DNA of 41,585 nucleotides from Desulfuromonadaceae bacterium. Lineage in GTDB: Bacteria > Desulfobacterota > Desulfuromonadia > Geobacterales > Pseudopelobacteraceae. The notes under the pieces were generated by a model. It did no database searches and had not been told where the DNA came from. It saw nothing but the letters and a program-made list of their open reading frames with translations. The DNA lies in NCBI GenBank assembly GCA_028688955.1, contig JAQTXD010000027.1:1-41585 (forward strand), written 5' to 3'. The position numbers were made by a program, and so were the translations under genes. This document shows positions 7,622-16,650 of this stretch, piece after piece (positions within the stretch are counted from its first letter, which is position 1; the number at the start of each line of letters is the position of its first letter).

Positions 7622-8330
7622 GATGTACCCTCTCCTCTGTACGGCTTTTTTCGGCGACAATCCGGCCGTCACTGACTTCCAGAATCCTGTCAAAATTCTC
7701 CACCATACGATGATCGTGGGTGACCACCATGATAGCCGAATTGTTTTCCACCGCCAGTTTTTTCAAAAGATCCATGACATTTTTACCGTTTTCCGTATCG
7801 AGCGCCGCCGTCGGTTCATCGGCAAGAATCACCCGGGGTCGGTTGGCCAGCGCCCGGGCGATGGCGACCCGCTGGGATTCCCCCCCGGAAAGTGCGCTCG
7901 GATAATTGACCGCCCGATGCCCCAGATTAAGTGCTTCCAGTAACTCAACAGCGCGTTTTTTTGCGTCATTCCGGGCAAATCCATTGATCTCCAGCGCAAC
8001 CATGACGTTTTCCTGAGCGGTCAGAAACGGGATGAGGTTGTGCGCCTGAAAGATGAAACCAAGCTTTTCCCGACGCAGCCGTTTCAGATCAATTCCGCGC
8101 TGCCAGCCGCCATCAGCAACGACCGTACCATCGATCACGACCTTCCCAACCGTCGGCTCATTGATGAGGCCGATACAGGTCAGCAGAGTTGTCTTGCCGG
8201 AACCCGAGGGGCCGAGAATGGCGACCAGTTCGCCCGGCCTAACCTTGAAACCGGCATCCTGCAGGGCGGTCACGGCGGTATCACCCGTACCGTAAATTTT
8301 TGTCAGGCCGTCCACTTCAACTGCATACAT
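7608..8330 (-). CDS. ABC transporter ATP-binding protein, DevA/LolD/MacB type
   Basis: A 240-residue ATPase driving the adjacent FtsX-type permease. Walker A GPSGSGKT (40-47), Q-loop FIFQAHNL, signature LSGGE (147-151) and Walker B VILADEP are all present. The start at 8330 (MYAVEVDG) is preferred over upstream in-frame codons because the ABC fold begins there and GGTGGA precedes it. It is followed by the methyltransferase gene with a 14-base overlap and preceded by the permease gene with a 4-base gap. With the membrane fusion protein it forms a DevBCA-like tripartite export system; an outer-membrane partner is not encoded next to it. Confidence 0.92.
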   Translation of the reverse strand: MYAVEVDGLTKIYGTGDTAVTALQDAGFKVRPGELVAILGPSGSGKTTLLTCIGLINEPTVGKVVIDGTVVADGGWQRGIDLKRLRREKLGFIFQAHNLIPFLTAQENVMVALEINGFARNDAKKRAVELLEALNLGHRAVNYPSALSGGESQRVAIARALANRPRVILADEPTAALDTENGKNVMDLLKKLAVENNSAIMVVTHDHRMVENFDRILEVSDGRIVAEKSRTEERVHHGLE

Positions 8331-8334
8331 GGGC

Positions 8335-9537
8335 TTATCCACCAAGAGCCTCCGCCGGATCAACGCCAAGCGCTTTCCGTATACCGACAAAACTCGAAAT
8401 CATGCAGATGGCCATGACAATGACAAACAGTATCTGCAGGTCAAGCGCTTCCAGAACAATGCGGCGGGGAAATTTTTCATACGTCAGCAGGATAACGAGA
8501 TAACCGATACCGTAGGCCAGCACCCCCATCAGCAGCGACTGCTGCAGGATCATGCCGATAATGACCCGGTTCTGCGCTCCGATCAGCTTCAGGGTGGCAA
8601 TGACACGGATTTTATCGAGGGTCGAGGTATAGATGATCAGGGAGATGATAACCCCTGAAATAATCAACAGGATGACCCGAAACAGCCCGAGCTGCATCCG
8701 TGCCTTTTCAATCATTCCTTTGGCAAGAATAGCTGTCTGTTCCGCATCTGATATAGCATGGAGGTGATTCCAGCGGCCAATGCGCTCCTGCGTCTCCTTC
8801 AGCTCTGTTCCGGGGGAGAGCCGTACCATAACCGTATTTACCGTATGGGTGGCTTCCGATGCCGCCGTGAGGTTCTGTTTCAGCAATTCAGCCTGCTGCG
8901 GAAAGAGGACCTTGTTGCCGCCGACAGCATCGGCTATCCGTGCCCGCTCATTCCTGATCGCGTGGTTGCTTTTCTTGAACTGGATTTCCTGGGCGTCGGC
9001 AAGAGTCACATATGCAACCGGGTCCCCACTTGATGAGACAATATTTTCTGAAATGCCGACGACGGTATAGTCGTGTAATCCGAGCCGTATCTTCTCGCCC
9101 GGATCCAGCTTCATCGATCTGGCAACCACCATTTCATAATGTTTCTGACTGATATTGCGACCAGCAATAATAGCCGGCGGGCCGCCGAAACTGTTCTGCT
9201 CGGAGCCGATCAGAAAAAACCGGAACGGCTTGCCGTGACGCTCGATCTGAATGGTTTGAAACGCAAGCGGCGATACTTCCGCAACGCCCGGCACCGCTGC
9301 AATCCTGAATTTGGTATCCTCCGGAATACGGGAGCTTTCGGCAAACGGGCCGTTTGTATCCTGCTGGACAACCCAGATGTCAGCCGAGTTGGCGTTCAAA
9401 ATCGAAAGAGCGTCGGCAATGAGCCCCCGGTAGATCCCGCCCATACTGATAACCACACCCAGCAGAAGCCCGAGTCCGATCGACGTCAGGATAAACCTGC
9501 CGCGATGGTATCGTATGTCGCGAATGGCAAGATTCAT
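8335..9537 (-). CDS. FtsX-family ABC permease, DevC-like
   Basis: A 400-residue inner-membrane permease with the MacB/DevC layout: one N-terminal membrane segment (about 13-35), a large periplasmic domain (about 40-280), and three C-terminal segments (about 285-385). The N-terminal stretch IRDIRYHRGRFILTSIGLGLL and the end VDPAEALGG are typical. These type VII exporters move lipids, glycolipids, peptides or drugs from the periplasmic side using the fusion protein. It overlaps the fusion protein gene by 4 bases. The substrate is unknown. Confidence 0.9.
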   Translation of the reverse strand: MNLAIRDIRYHRGRFILTSIGLGLLLGVVISMGGIYRGLIADALSILNANSADIWVVQQDTNGPFAESSRIPEDTKFRIAAVPGVAEVSPLAFQTIQIERHGKPFRFFLIGSEQNSFGGPPAIIAGRNISQKHYEMVVARSMKLDPGEKIRLGLHDYTVVGISENIVSSSGDPVAYVTLADAQEIQFKKSNHAIRNERARIADAVGGNKVLFPQQAELLKQNLTAASEATHTVNTVMVRLSPGTELKETQERIGRWNHLHAISDAEQTAILAKGMIEKARMQLGLFRVILLIISGVIISLIIYTSTLDKIRVIATLKLIGAQNRVIIGMILQQSLLMGVLAYGIGYLVILLTYEKFPRRIVLEALDLQILFVIVMAICMISSFVGIRKALGVDPAEALGG

Positions 9538-10703
9538 TTTACCCGAACCTTCATGCCGTTCCTGAATGTTGCCATCAGCGGCACAGGAGCGGCAACAACC
9601 CGCTCTTGCCCGTCAAGACCACCGGTAATTTCAGTGAAATCACGCCGATCTCTGATCCCGACAGAGACCGTTTTGAATGAAAGAGCGTTGTTCTCTACTA
9701 TCCATACGCCCGTTTTCTTTCCAGAGGTGACGACTGTTCCGGAAGGGAGTGCGGGAACCGATTTTTTTGCTTCCGTTGTGATGTATACCTCTGCCTGTTC
9801 CCCCAGGCGAAAGTTTTTAAGCAGGGGGGTGAACGCCACATCCACCTGCAGTTCCTCGGTTACCCGGTCGCTCTGACGACCGAGGCGTGCCACCTGACCA
9901 CTCCACTGCTCCCCCGGTGACGAACGAAGCGTAATGATAGCGTGTTTGCCGGGCGCAACCCCCTTGAGCTGCGCCTCGTCCACGTTGGCGGCAACCCAGA
10001 TTGTGGCGGGGTCAGCCAGCGTAAAGATGGCCTGACCCGGCACTGCCGTAGCCCCTTTTTCCAGATCGCGGGTAATGACGATTCCATCGGTGGGGGCGTA
10101 GATGCGGGTATCTGCAACTTTGCTGCGGGCAAAACCTAACCCTGCGCGGCTGGCATCCTGCTCCATGCGAGCAGCCTCAATAGCTGCGGCACTCCGGGCG
10201 ACATCCTCCTTCGCAACCTGGTAATTATTCTCGTACTGCTCAGCTTCCTGCCGGGAAACCATCCCCCCCTCCAGTAGTGACTTATACCGTCTGGCAGTAC
10301 TCTCCGCCAACAGCAGGATGGCTTGTGCTTTCTTGAGTGTGGCCATTTCCACATTCAGGGCAGCACCGGACCTGCCGACTCCTGCCTCGGACTGTCGCTG
10401 CTGCTGCTGTAGATCATCGTTTTCCAGGCGGGCAAGCAGTTGACCCCGTGTTACATGATCTCCCTGGTCAGCATACAGCTCCACAATCCGCCCGGTAATA
10501 TTACTGGAGACACCGACCACCACCTTCGCCTCAACCGTGCCGGTACCGTATACCTGCGCCGTCAGGTCGCGCTTTTCGAGCGCAACAACGTTAACCCGGG
10601 GAGGAGCCAGAACGGTCAACTTGGCAGCAATTCCTATCACCACGAAGACGAGGGGCCAGATTACATATTTCTTCTTTTTCGACACTGTTTGTACCAGCTC
10701 CAT
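9534..10703 (-). CDS. HlyD/DevB-type membrane fusion (periplasmic adaptor) protein
   Basis: A 389-residue adaptor. One N-terminal membrane anchor (about 12-32) is followed by a beta-barrel/lipoyl half-motif (VYGTGTVEAKVVVGVSSNITGRIVELYADQGDHV), a coiled-coil hairpin (about 90-180, rich in Gln, Ala and Glu), the second lipoyl half (IYAPTDGIVITRDLEKG) and membrane-proximal domains. The ATG at 10703 is chosen because AAGGGA lies 7 bases upstream and the anchor begins there. It is first in the operon that continues into permease, ATPase, methyltransferase, J-domain and OsmC genes. The promoter should lie in the AT-rich gap before 11003. Confidence 0.9.
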   Translation of the reverse strand: MELVQTVSKKKKYVIWPLVFVVIGIAAKLTVLAPPRVNVVALEKRDLTAQVYGTGTVEAKVVVGVSSNITGRIVELYADQGDHVTRGQLLARLENDDLQQQQRQSEAGVGRSGAALNVEMATLKKAQAILLLAESTARRYKSLLEGGMVSRQEAEQYENNYQVAKEDVARSAAAIEAARMEQDASRAGLGFARSKVADTRIYAPTDGIVITRDLEKGATAVPGQAIFTLADPATIWVAANVDEAQLKGVAPGKHAIITLRSSPGEQWSGQVARLGRQSDRVTEELQVDVAFTPLLKNFRLGEQAEVYITTEAKKSVPALPSGTVVTSGKKTGVWIVENNALSFKTVSVGIRDRRDFTEITGGLDGQERVVAAPVPLMATFRNGMKVRVK

Positions 10704-10922
10704 GAAATGTCCCTTCACCCGTTTCCTGTTTGATAAAGCAGATTCCGCCGTTGCAGTGCCGCACCTGCAACCAGTGTATGCGCAAGGCACAGTAGCCGGT
10801 AGATGCTGTACATGTAAATTCGAATATATTTTTAAGTACCTATATATTAACTTAACAATATAACATCAAGAACATAATTTATTTCCGGGCTTACATATAT
10901 TACGGTAATGCAGTGAACAATA
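10704..10922. other. AT-rich divergent intergenic region
   Basis: No gene is visible. The stretch is strongly AT-rich compared with the flanking genes and separates the divergent exporter operon and chemoreceptor gene. It presumably holds the exporter promoter on the minus strand, but I could not single out a convincing -35/-10 pair. Confidence 0.5.
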
Positions 10923-10950
10923 TTGACATAATGATTATGTATGGTATATC
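10923..10950 (+). promoter_or_regulatory. Sigma70-type promoter with embedded palindrome, for the chemoreceptor gene
   Basis: TTGACA (10923-10928) and TATATC (10945-10950) are 16 bases apart, about 50 bases before the chemoreceptor ATG. The spacer contains a perfect 6-1-6 palindrome, CATAAT-G-ATTATG (10927-10939), which overlaps the last bases of the -35 box. A repressor bound there would block the polymerase. The core ATAATGAT resembles half of a Fur box, but the full 19-base consensus is not met. Confidence 0.55.
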
Positions 10951-11002
10951 GCTACCACAGTTGCCTTAATGAGAGAAAAAAACATATAGATCGGGAGAAC
11001 AA

Positions 11003-12661
11003 ATGCTTACACAAATGAACATCGGAACCCGCCTCATCATCTCTTTTACACTGCTCTGTCTGTTTATTGCCGCACTAGCCGGGGTCGGCTACTGGGGTGT
11101 AACCCAAATGCAGGGTGAACTGGAAACCCTTGCCGTTAAAGATGCGGCCCTCGTTGAACACGCCCAGCGCTCCCGCGCTAACATTCTGGGATTACGTCGC
11201 TATGAAAAAGATGTCTTCCTAAATATCGATTCTCCCGTAAAGGTAGCAGAGTATCGCAAGAAGTTTGACGAACAGCTGGAGCGAGCCAACAAGCGCCTTG
11301 ATACTATCGACAAGATTCTTGATGAACTCCACAATCAGGAAGTGGCAGCCAAGGGTAAAGCTACTATTAAAGAGATCCGGGCAGATATGACAACCTATGC
11401 AACCGGATTCGGCATCGTTTTTGACAAAATAAAAGCGGGAGAAGTGACAACCCCGGCTGCCGCCAATGCTGCGCTTGCAGTCTATAAAGAGCCAATTCAT
11501 AAATTTGAAACAAGGGTTCAGGAATTTGCCGATTCGGTTGACAAATTGATGGCAGAAGGAATCAAGGAGTCACAAACACTTGAGAAACGAATAGCTACTG
11601 TTTTGATCGGGCTGTCTGTCGTGGCACTGATTCTGGCTGCGCTCATCAGTGTTATAATCATCGCCTCGATCAAAAAACCGCTGACTGAACTCAGCTCACG
11701 CATTACCGATATTGCTCAGGGCGAAGGCGATCTGACCAAACGAATGACCGTTTCCGGCGACGACGAGATAGCCCAGATCAGCCGTATGTTCAATCAGTTT
11801 CTCGACAAACTGCACAGCATCATCAGCCAGATTTCCAGCACCTCTACCCAGGTAGCGGCCGCATCCAATCAACTGCACTCCACCGCCGAGCGCATCGCCA
11901 CCGGTGCCGAGGAGGTTGCGTCCCAGGCAGCAACGGTTGCAACCGCAGGCGAAGAGATGTCAGCCACCTCCGGAGATATTGCCCAGAACTGCCAGATGGC
12001 CGCCGAAGGGGCTCAGCGTGCTTCACAGTCAGCCAGTGACGGTGCCACGGTTGTTGAAAAAACCGTGGCGGTAATGGGGCAGATCGCCGAAAAGGTACAG
12101 GAATCGGCAAAAACGGTGGAAAGTCTGGGCGAACGTTCCGATCAGATCGGAGCCATTATCGGCACAATCGAAGACATCGCCGACCAGACAAACCTGCTGG
12201 CTCTGAATGCCGCCATCGAAGCTGCCCGGGCCGGTGAGCAGGGACGTGGTTTCGCCGTTGTTGCCGATGAAGTTCGCGCCCTGGCCGAACGCACCACCCG
12301 CGCCACCAAAGAGATTGGTGAGATGATCAAAGCCATCCAGAAAGAGACCAAGGGCGCCGTTTCCGCCATGGAGCAGGGCGTTCAGCAGGTTGAAGCCGGT
12401 ACTGAAGAGGCCGCCCGCTCCGGCGAGGCTCTGCGCGATATTCTGGCACAGGTCAATGATGTTGCCATGCAGGTCAACCAGATCGCCACCGCAGCGGAAG
12501 AACAGACCGCCACGACGAGTGAGATATCAAGCAACATGATGCAGATCACCGATGTTGTCCAGCAGACCTCACAGGGTGCCCATGAATCGGCCACGGCAGC
12601 GGCGCAACTGAACGGCAATGCCGAAGAACTGCAGCGACTGGTGCGTCAGTTCAAACTATAA
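11003..12661 (+). CDS. Methyl-accepting chemotaxis protein with 4HB sensor domain
   Basis: A 552-residue transmembrane chemoreceptor. The first membrane segment (about 10-30) is followed by a four-helix-bundle periplasmic sensor (about 35-190, with the usual [12 protein letters not shown] region), a second segment (about 195-217), a HAMP domain ([25 protein letters not shown]) and the long signalling coiled coil. The CheA/CheW contact tip is intact ([20 protein letters not shown]). GGGAGA lies before the ATG. It is one of only two plus-strand genes here and is flanked by its own promoter and a strong hairpin, so it is a single-gene unit. The ligand is unknown. No C-terminal CheR-tethering pentapeptide is seen. 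Confidence 0.95.
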   Translation: MLTQMNIGTRLIISFTLLCLFIAALAGVGYWGVTQMQGELETLAVKDAALVEHAQRSRANILGLRRYEKDVFLNIDSPVKVAEYRKKFDEQLERANKRLDTIDKILDELHNQEVAAKGKATIKEIRADMTTYATGFGIVFDKIKAGEVTTPAAANAALAVYKEPIHKFETRVQEFADSVDKLMAEGIKESQTLEKRIATVLIGLSVVALILAALISVIIIASIKKPLTELSSRITDIAQGEGDLTKRMTVSGDDEIAQISRMFNQFLDKLHSIISQISSTSTQVAAASNQLHSTAERIATGAEEVASQAATVATAGEEMSATSGDIAQNCQMAAEGAQRASQSASDGATVVEKTVAVMGQIAEKVQESAKTVESLGERSDQIGAIIGTIEDIADQTNLLALNAAIEAARAGEQGRGFAVVADEVRALAERTTRATKEIGEMIKAIQKETKGAVSAMEQGVQQVEAGTEEAARSGEALRDILAQVNDVAMQVNQIATAAEEQTATTSEISSNMMQITDVVQQTSQGAHESATAAAQLNGNAEELQRLVRQFKL

Positions 12662-12690
12662 TAAGTTCTGCAACGACAGGTATCAATGTC

Positions 12691-12725
12691 CACGAAGGGG
12701 ATGCAGATTCGGCATCCCCTTCGTG
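12691..12725. terminator. Hairpin between convergent chemoreceptor and kinase genes
   Basis: Perfect 14-base arms CACGAAGGGGATGC and GCATCCCCTTCGTG surround a 7-base loop. The hairpin sits 30 bases after the chemoreceptor stop and just beyond the 3' end of the convergent kinase gene. No long T run follows on either strand, so it may act with other factors or as a transcript-stabilising end. Confidence 0.6.
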
Positions 12726-12753
12726 CGTCAGGTGCCGTCACAACCGCACATCT

Positions 12754-14109
12754 TTACGGCAACAGTACGCGAAATCGGGTGCCGATGCTCTCGGTACTCC
12801 TGACTGAGATCGTACCGCCATGTGCCGTCACCAGTTCATGGACGATTGCCAGACCGAGCCCCAATCCTCCCTGTGTACCCTTGTAGAATCGTTCAAAAAC
12901 ATGAGGGAGGCTCTCCTCGGGAATACCGCAGCCGTCGTCCTCGACCTCTAGACAGACCGAATCGCCATCCTCTGACGCGGACAGCGTCACCCGTCCACCG
13001 GATGCAACGGCTTTGATACTGTTGCTGATCAGATTGATAATGATCTGGCTGAGCCGGTCAGGATCTGCATTGACGGACAGGGAGTCAGGACAGTCAAGCT
13101 GCAGGGTCGCCTGTTTATCGGCAAAGATACGCTCGAAACGACCGGTTATGGCAGCAAGATACGGCTGCAGCAGAAACGTTTCCCTGTGCAGGTCCAGGGT
13201 GCTCGCTTCCGCACGGGACAGGTCATCGACACCATCCATAATGGCCGTCAGCCGGCGAGCCTCATCATGCAGGGATTGGAGTGCATTCCGGTCGGTCGGC
13301 AGTACGCCATCGAGCATTCCCTCCAACTCTCCGGATATGATGGCCAGAGGGGTACGCAGTTCGTGGGCTGCGTTGGAGAGGAGGGATCGGCGAAGTTTTT
13401 CCTGAGCTTCCAGATTATGCGCCATACGGTTGAAACTCTGGGACAGGCGCCCGATTTCGTCATGCCCTGATGTTGCAACTCTGCGGGAGAGATTTCCCCC
13501 CGCAATATCACCCGATGCGTCAACCAGCTCAAGCAGCGGCCGGGCAAGCCTACGGGAAACAAGGATACCGGCAATTATTGAAACCAGCCCTAAAAGTGTG
13601 ACCGAGACCAGCAGCACCCTGTTGGATGAGCGAACAAAATAATCCTCCTTCACCTGATCGAGCAGACGCGCCTCAAGATGCCCGATTTCATCCCCCCGCA
13701 GATAGAGCGGGTACGGAGTGGAATCACCTTTTACCAGGGAAGGTTCATACCCGGTTGCATCAAGCACCCGCTTGCGCATTAACGTCGGCAGCTGTGCAAC
13801 AGCCTGTTCGGTGGTGATCACCGGGCGGGAGGCGGCATCAAACAGGCGCACGTCAACGCCCAGCTGCAGCGCCCAGGCCAGGTCTGTGGCCAGGCTGTTC
13901 TGGCTCCATCCGCCGTTGCGCTCATACCCCCCTTCTATCAGCGCCACCACCCGCTGAACCCGGTCCTGGGATTCGCCGTCCAGGTACTGGCCAAAATCGC
14001 GCATGATGAAACCGCGCAACACGAAAGCGGAGGAAAGGGCAATGGCTGAGATGAGGATGAACAGCAGCAGGAATTTACAGCGCAGGCTGCAGCGCATATC
14101 AGGGTTCAT
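12754..14109 (-). CDS. Sensor histidine kinase, BaeS/CpxA type
   Basis: A 451-residue inner-membrane kinase. Membrane segments at about 12-32 and 164-184 enclose a periplasmic sensor of about 130 residues; a HAMP domain (about 186-236), HisKA with H249 (NAAHELRTPLA) and an ATPase domain follow (NLISNSIKA, EDDGCGIP, GLGLGLAI). The ATG at 14109 overlaps the regulator stop; a second in-frame ATG at 14097 is equally possible. With the regulator and the Cys-rich proteins upstream it looks like an envelope metal-stress system, though the sensor itself shows no obvious metal ligands. Confidence 0.92.
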   Translation of the reverse strand: MNPDMRCSLRCKFLLLFILISAIALSSAFVLRGFIMRDFGQYLDGESQDRVQRVVALIEGGYERNGGWSQNSLATDLAWALQLGVDVRLFDAASRPVITTEQAVAQLPTLMRKRVLDATGYEPSLVKGDSTPYPLYLRGDEIGHLEARLLDQVKEDYFVRSSNRVLLVSVTLLGLVSIIAGILVSRRLARPLLELVDASGDIAGGNLSRRVATSGHDEIGRLSQSFNRMAHNLEAQEKLRRSLLSNAAHELRTPLAIISGELEGMLDGVLPTDRNALQSLHDEARRLTAIMDGVDDLSRAEASTLDLHRETFLLQPYLAAITGRFERIFADKQATLQLDCPDSLSVNADPDRLSQIIINLISNSIKAVASGGRVTLSASEDGDSVCLEVEDDGCGIPEESLPHVFERFYKGTQGGLGLGLAIVHELVTAHGGTISVRSTESIGTRFRVLLP

Positions 14110-14803
14110 CCCGTTCACCGGCAAACAGGTAGCCAACGCCGTACACGGTTTTCAGAAACTCCGGTGTGCGGGGATCTTTTTCTATTTTCTGGCGGAGGTT
14201 CTTGATATGGGCATCTATGCTGCGGTCATACCCTTCGAAGTGGTATCCGAGCGCGCGGGATACCAGTTCGTCACGGGTAAATGTCCGACCGGGAGTTGCT
14301 GCGAGGGTAAGAAGAAGTTTAAATTCTGTGGGGGTGACCGAAACGGGTAGTCCATCCTTGGTAATGCCGTGACGAAGCGTGTTTAGAATAAGGGCGCCGC
14401 CATTATATGATGCGGTGCTCTCGGCTGATGAAGTTCCGCGCTCGTAGCGCTTCAGTACCGCTTTCAGGCGGCAGACCAATTCACGGGGACTGGCCGGTTT
14501 GACCATATAATCATCAGCCCCGAGGGCAAAACCGGCAATGCGCTCCTCTTCGGACGACTTTGCCGTCAGCATGATAACGGGAAAATCGCCACGTTCTTTC
14601 AAACTCTGGCACAACTCCTCACCGCTTCCGTCCGGCAGTCCCAGATCAAGTATCACGGCAAGAGGAATCTCCGCATCCGCCTTCTGCAGCGCTTCGCGCA
14701 CTGTCGCGGCGTGAACCGTCCTGAAATCGGCCCCTTCCAGATAGGCTTTCACAATCCGGGCCAGTTTGGTGTCATCTTCAACAATCAAAACGGGTGGCAG
14801 CAC
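14099..14803 (-). CDS. OmpR/PhoB-family response regulator
   Basis: A 234-residue DNA-binding regulator. The receiver domain has the acidic pair D10-D11, phospho-acceptor D53 (ILDLGLPDGSG) and a conserved Lys near residue 102 (DDYMVKPASP). The C-terminal winged helix is complete (FTRDELVSRALG, YDRSIDAHIKNLRQKI, KTVYGVGYLF). I prefer a GTG start at 14803, with AGAGG 5 bases upstream, because a longer reading to 14860 would overlap the upstream Cys-rich gene and add residues outside the fold. It pairs with the kinase gene that overlaps its end. Confidence 0.92.
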   Translation of the reverse strand: MLPPVLIVEDDTKLARIVKAYLEGADFRTVHAATVREALQKADAEIPLAVILDLGLPDGSGEELCQSLKERGDFPVIMLTAKSSEEERIAGFALGADDYMVKPASPRELVCRLKAVLKRYERGTSSAESTASYNGGALILNTLRHGITKDGLPVSVTPTEFKLLLTLAATPGRTFTRDELVSRALGYHFEGYDRSIDAHIKNLRQKIEKDPRTPEFLKTVYGVGYLFAGERDEP

Positions 14804-14822
14804 AAACACCTCTTTGACAGAA

Positions 14823-15242
14823 TCAATCCATCGAACGTATGCGTCCGGAACGTTTGTCAATCATGACCCGATCAATGACTGTTCCGTTTTTATCAAAAAC
14901 GACCGCCTCGAAACCCCATTTGTTTTCCATCACATCTGAAACGGTGTATTCCTGACCGGCAAAGTAATTACGGAGGAGTGTTCTCGCTTCAGTATCCGTG
15001 GCTACCGGTCGGCTGGCTCCGTACCAGTCGCCTCGACGTTTACCACACCTGCCACGCATTTCGGGGCTGCATGACGAACCTCCCTGTTTTTTACACCAGG
15101 AAGAACCGGATTCGCAATCCATCCTGCCGCCGGATGCTTGACAGTATTTCCCGCCAGCCCCCTGCGCCCCCATCTGCCCGGCGCTGGCCGGCCGGAGAGA
15201 CACAGCTGAAATAATCAGTATGAAAAGGAAGTATCGTCGCAT
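14823..15242 (-). CDS. Small exported Cys-rich protein with PepSY-like C-terminal domain
   Basis: A 139-residue protein with a signal peptide ending ASAG. The first half of the mature part is rich in Cys, Gly and Ser (YCQASGGRMDCESGSSWC and SCSPEMRGRC), which suggests metal binding or disulfides. The second half, about 55 residues (ARTLLRNYFAGQEY to DRVMIDKRSGRIRSMD), looks like a single PepSY-type alpha/beta repeat. The ATG at 15242 has GGAG 8 bases upstream. It precedes the response regulator gene by 19 bases, so it is probably part of the same transcript and may be a periplasmic partner of the kinase. Confidence 0.72.
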   Translation of the reverse strand: MRRYFLFILIISAVSLRPASAGQMGAQGAGGKYCQASGGRMDCESGSSWCKKQGGSSCSPEMRGRCGKRRGDWYGASRPVATDTEARTLLRNYFAGQEYTVSDVMENKWGFEAVVFDKNGTVIDRVMIDKRSGRIRSMD

Positions 15243-15262
15243 ATTCCGCACTCCGAAAAAAA

Positions 15263-15292
15263 TATGGCCGGGGCACTCTGCCTCCGGCCATA
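15263..15292 (-). terminator. Rho-independent terminator after the ZraP-like gene
   Basis: On the minus strand TATGGCCGG pairs with CCGGCCATA (9-base arms) and is followed by a run of T. It lies right after the ZraP-like gene and before the Cys-rich protein gene, so the metal-binding protein is probably made in excess over the downstream two-component system, which would depend on read-through or its own promoter. Confidence 0.75.
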
Positions 15293-15299
15293 CGACAGA

Positions 15300-15755
15300 C
15301 TACCTCTGTTGACCGCACGGTCCTTTATTGCAGCCGCCCATGCCTTTACCACAATCCCCCATGTTCATCTTGTCGCATCCACCCATTTTCTGCGGGCATT
15401 CGCCGTCACACTTATTGCCCGGCAGACCGCTCTGGCTGCGAATATCAAGAATCTTTGCCTGGAGGGCTTTGATCTCATCCTTCAGCGCGGCAATTTTCGC
15501 GCTGTCAGGAGTACCCTTCAAATTTTCACGCTGCACTTCAAAGCGCTTGGTCATCATCTCCTGGCGCAGGTCGATAGTTTCGGCCTGAAATTTTTTAAAC
15601 GGCTCCGAAGGTGCCGTCTGGGCAGCCGGGTCAGCCTGCTGCTGCGCACAATTAGCGCACCCGCCTCCTTTACCATTGCCCATTCCGGCATTGGCAAGAC
15701 TGAACAGAGATACTGCCAAACTGAAAGCTACGACTGCTACGGACATTTTTTTCAT
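15300..15755 (-). CDS. Periplasmic metal-resistance protein, ZraP/CpxP-like, with Cys/Met/Gly-rich tail
   Basis: A 151-residue exported protein. The signal peptide (about 1-23) is followed by GGGCANCAQQ, a helical region of about 75 residues (FKKFQAETIDLRQEMMTKRFEVQRENL, then IAALKDEIKALQAKILDIR) matching the helical hairpin of ZraP/Spy/CpxP-family proteins, and a C-terminal tail with six cysteines and several Met and Gly (CDGEC, GGCDKMNMGDC, GGCNKGPC). AGGAGG lies 7 bases before the ATG at 15755. Such proteins chaperone or buffer zinc and other metals in the periplasm and often modulate a two-component kinase, which fits the kinase-regulator pair downstream. Confidence 0.82.
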   Translation of the reverse strand: MKKMSVAVVAFSLAVSLFSLANAGMGNGKGGGCANCAQQQADPAAQTAPSEPFKKFQAETIDLRQEMMTKRFEVQRENLKGTPDSAKIAALKDEIKALQAKILDIRSQSGLPGNKCDGECPQKMGGCDKMNMGDCGKGMGGCNKGPCGQQR

Positions 15756-15861
15756 TGTGTTTCCTCCTGTAAATGTTGTCACTGATGGGTACACCGTACC
15801 TTAAAGGTTCGAAGAATGTGTGAAGGAATTATGAGCAATTGTGAAGATGCCTGATTATATG

Positions 15862-16650
15862 TCAATCGGTGTACATGATCGATTCAAGCTCCTTCATTTC
15901 TGATCCGGTCACGCTCACCGGCTGCATTCTCGCCATCGGGCGTGATTCCCGGGGATTTTTCAACCACGCGGCCAGATTGCGTGGAGTCCATGACTCGCCG
16001 TTTCTGAATGTTTTTGGATAAAATTCCGAGAACAGTCCTGACAGATTCGGCCCGATCTGCCCCGCCCCGAGAGCACCCCGGCGCTGACTGAGCAGCCGGT
16101 GGCAGCTCCCGCACTTTTTAGAAAACAGATCAATACTCTGTGCACCGGAACGGGAGAAATGCACGGTCACCGGCGCAGCTTCGTCCACGTTTCGACCCTG
16201 AGCATTTAACAGGATCATGTTAACCAACTCTGTAATCCGCGCTTCATCAAGTGCGAAATCCGGCATATTTACTACCGGACGCTGAATAGAAAGAGCAAGT
16301 TCTCCAGCCCTTTTGCGGACGGCCGATCCGTCGAGATTCGCCGAGAGACGATTGCCGCGACCACCGCTCACGTGGCAGCGTCTGCAGCCAAGCTGCTCCA
16401 TTAGCTGCTGTCCCTCTTTTTTCTGCCTCTCGTTATAGAGAGTAAAACGGCTGTAGTTCCCTCCCCGCAACCCGGCGTGGGCAATATTCTGCCGATCTGA
16501 TGCCGGATTACCGAGATGGCACTGGCTGCAGACGCCGCGTTCCGAAAAATGGACAGGGTGACACGACAGGCACAGCTGCTGCGGCTGCCCCCCCCACGCC
16601 GGAACAACAGCGGCAATCAGTAGCAGCAGGCTTAGAAACGGAGAGACCAA
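15862..16650 (-). CDS. Exported tetrahaem c-type cytochrome of the quinol oxidoreductase cluster
   Basis: A 262-residue periplasmic electron carrier with four haem-binding motifs: CLSCH, CSQCH, CRRCH and CGSCH. A TTG start at 16650 is chosen because AGGGGTG lies about 5 bases upstream and the hydrophobic signal sequence (VSPFLSLLLLIAAVVPAWG) begins immediately after it; reading further upstream gives an implausible Cys-rich extension inside the subunit IV gene. The two C-terminal motifs sit in mono/dihaem cytochrome-like folds (GPNLSGLF, MARMQPVS). It is the last gene of the cluster, overlapping subunit IV by 19 bases, and should take electrons from the Rieske/cytochrome b unit. Confidence 0.82.
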   Translation of the reverse strand: MVSPFLSLLLLIAAVVPAWGGQPQQLCLSCHPVHFSERGVCSQCHLGNPASDRQNIAHAGLRGGNYSRFTLYNERQKKEGQQLMEQLGCRRCHVSGGRGNRLSANLDGSAVRKRAGELALSIQRPVVNMPDFALDEARITELVNMILLNAQGRNVDEAAPVTVHFSRSGAQSIDLFSKKCGSCHRLLSQRRGALGAGQIGPNLSGLFSEFYPKTFRNGESWTPRNLAAWLKNPRESRPMARMQPVSVTGSEMKELESIMYTD

